This document shows positions 4,496-5,173 of a stretch of DNA of 5,173 bases, one piece after another. A program made the translations under genes and the position numbers. The notes beneath the pieces were generated by a model. It was not told the DNA's origin. It did no database searches and saw only the letters and a program-made list of their open reading frames with translations. Origin of the DNA: Candidatus Bathyarchaeota archaeon. GTDB taxonomy: Archaea; Thermoproteota; Bathyarchaeia; Bathyarchaeales; Bathyarchaeaceae. The DNA is taken from positions 1 to 5,173 of the forward strand of contig JAOZIC010000136.1 of assembly GCA_026014605.1 (NCBI GenBank). Direction: 5' to 3'. Within the stretch, counting starts at the first letter, position 1; the number at the start of each line of letters is the position of its first letter.

Positions 4496-5173
4496 TTGCA
4501 AAACAATGAACGTCTGGAGAAACTGTTTTTTGAGCTTGCAAGCGAAAACAGACTTTGCATACTGCAGGAGCTACAAACACAGAACCTTAAAATGAACGAT
4601 ATCGCACGGCGATTGGACGTTACCGCAACAGAGGCGTTCAGGCAACTTCAGCGTCTTAGTGAAGCAATGTTAGTTCAGAAGCAACCCGATGGAACGTTTA
4701 CCGTTACGGGTTATGGCAAACTTGTGTTACAGCTTTCGTCCAGTTACGAGTTTGTTTCTAAAAACAGGGAATACTTTTTGGCGCATGACGTATGGAGCAT
4801 TCCAACACAGTTCATCCACAGGTTAGGTGAACTCTCAGGTGCACAGTTGATTCTGGATGCAATGGATAACATAAACAAGGGCGAAAAAATGTTCATAGCC
4901 GCCGAACAATATGCTTGGGGAATTGCAGAAGGACGTATTCCCGAGTTGATGAATCCGATAATGGATGAAAAAATCAGTAAAGGCCTCAAAATTAGGATGA
5001 TTATTGAAGAAAAACTGCTTGCAAAAGTTCCACCGATAAAAATCTCAAACGTAGAAATACGAGGTGTAAAAAAGATTCCTGCAATAATGGCTGCAACAGA
5101 AAAGGCAGCAACAATGTGCTTCCGATTCAATAACGGAAGATTAGATTACGGGGGCTTCTACGGAAACGACCCC
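4496..5173 (+). CDS. FilR1/DUF1724-type transcriptional regulator, 3' end outside the window
   Basis: 226 residues are visible with no stop before the right edge. Residues about 4-80 are a winged helix of ArsR-like type: ERLEKLFFELASENRLCILQEL, then the helix-turn-helix NDIARRLDVTATEAFRQLQRL (about 34-54), and a wing DGTFTVTGYGKLVLQL. From about 85 (YEFVSKNREYFLAHD) to the edge it matches the FilR1 (formerly DUF1724) domain of archaeal regulators: IPTQFIHRLGEL, a helix with EYAWG-like residues (EQYAWG, 137-142), LKIRMIIEE, VEIRGVKKIPAIMAATEKAATMCFRFNNG and DYGGFYGNDP. Such proteins usually end about 40-50 residues after this point, so little is missing. The effector is unknown; FilR1-named members belong to a methanogen signalling system, which this locus does not contain. 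Starting at TTG behind AGGTGAT, it diverges from the flavodoxin operon and is likely self-regulated through the adjacent dyad. Confidence 0.88.
   Translation, partial: MQNNERLEKLFFELASENRLCILQELQTQNLKMNDIARRLDVTATEAFRQLQRLSEAMLVQKQPDGTFTVTGYGKLVLQLSSSYEFVSKNREYFLAHDVWSIPTQFIHRLGELSGAQLILDAMDNINKGEKMFIAAEQYAWGIAEGRIPELMNPIMDEKISKGLKIRMIIEEKLLAKVPPIKISNVEIRGVKKIPAIMAATEKAATMCFRFNNGRLDYGGFYGNDP

Noticed and set aside
4744..5130. Open frame of 128 codons on the minus strand
   Set aside because: It lies wholly antisense to the FilR1-type regulator, whose protein matches a known family across the whole stretch; the antisense product looks like random hydrophobic sequence and has no ribosome site I can see.

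Overview
The window looks like a piece of an archaeal chromosome, most likely from the TACK/Bathyarchaeia part of the tree. The signs are an elongator tRNA-Met with a bulge-helix-bulge intron in the variable loop, GGTGAT-type Shine-Dalgarno sites, a TTG start behind a strong ribosome site, TATA-like boxes, two regulators of archaeal type (a small HTH_45-like winged helix and a FilR1/DUF1724-type protein), and a NosD-like beta-helix surface protein with a PEF motif, membrane segment and lysines at its C-terminus. The lineage is inferred from protein style only; no marker gene is present.

Left part (1-2067): two minus-strand genes. The upstream one (632-1999) encodes a secreted, membrane-anchored metallophosphoesterase of the LPDTQ type. 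Downstream of it, after a 230-base spacer with its own TATA-like box and a T-rich stretch, lies a 108-residue winged-helix regulator (75-401). The spacer also holds a long imperfect inverted repeat.

Middle (2068-3332), plus strand: the intron-containing tRNA-Met(CAU), then a 348-residue NosD-like surface protein. The phosphoesterase and tRNA genes diverge from a compact 68-base region. The phosphoesterase and beta-helix protein both have a signal peptide and a C-terminal anchor, so both probably act on the outer face of the cell.

Right part (3333-5173): a two-gene minus-strand operon encodes a small unrecognised beta-rich protein (4132-4383) and a HemG-like flavodoxin-domain protein (3552-4118). 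They are 13 bases apart, and the second gene's ribosome site touches the first gene's stop codon. The operon ends at a hairpin plus T7 terminator. Diverging from it is a FilR1-type regulator that starts at TTG 4496 and runs off the right edge. The shared 112-base control region holds a perfect dyad, TGCTAA-N4-TTAGCA, and a third half-site 19 bases away. The simplest reading is a local circuit in which the regulator controls itself and perhaps the flavodoxin operon.

I found no CRISPR array, transposase, integrase, toxin-antitoxin pair or recognisable defence system. The most noteworthy items are the tRNA intron, the divergent regulator/flavodoxin unit with its dyad and unknown small protein, and the altered last metal motif of the phosphoesterase.
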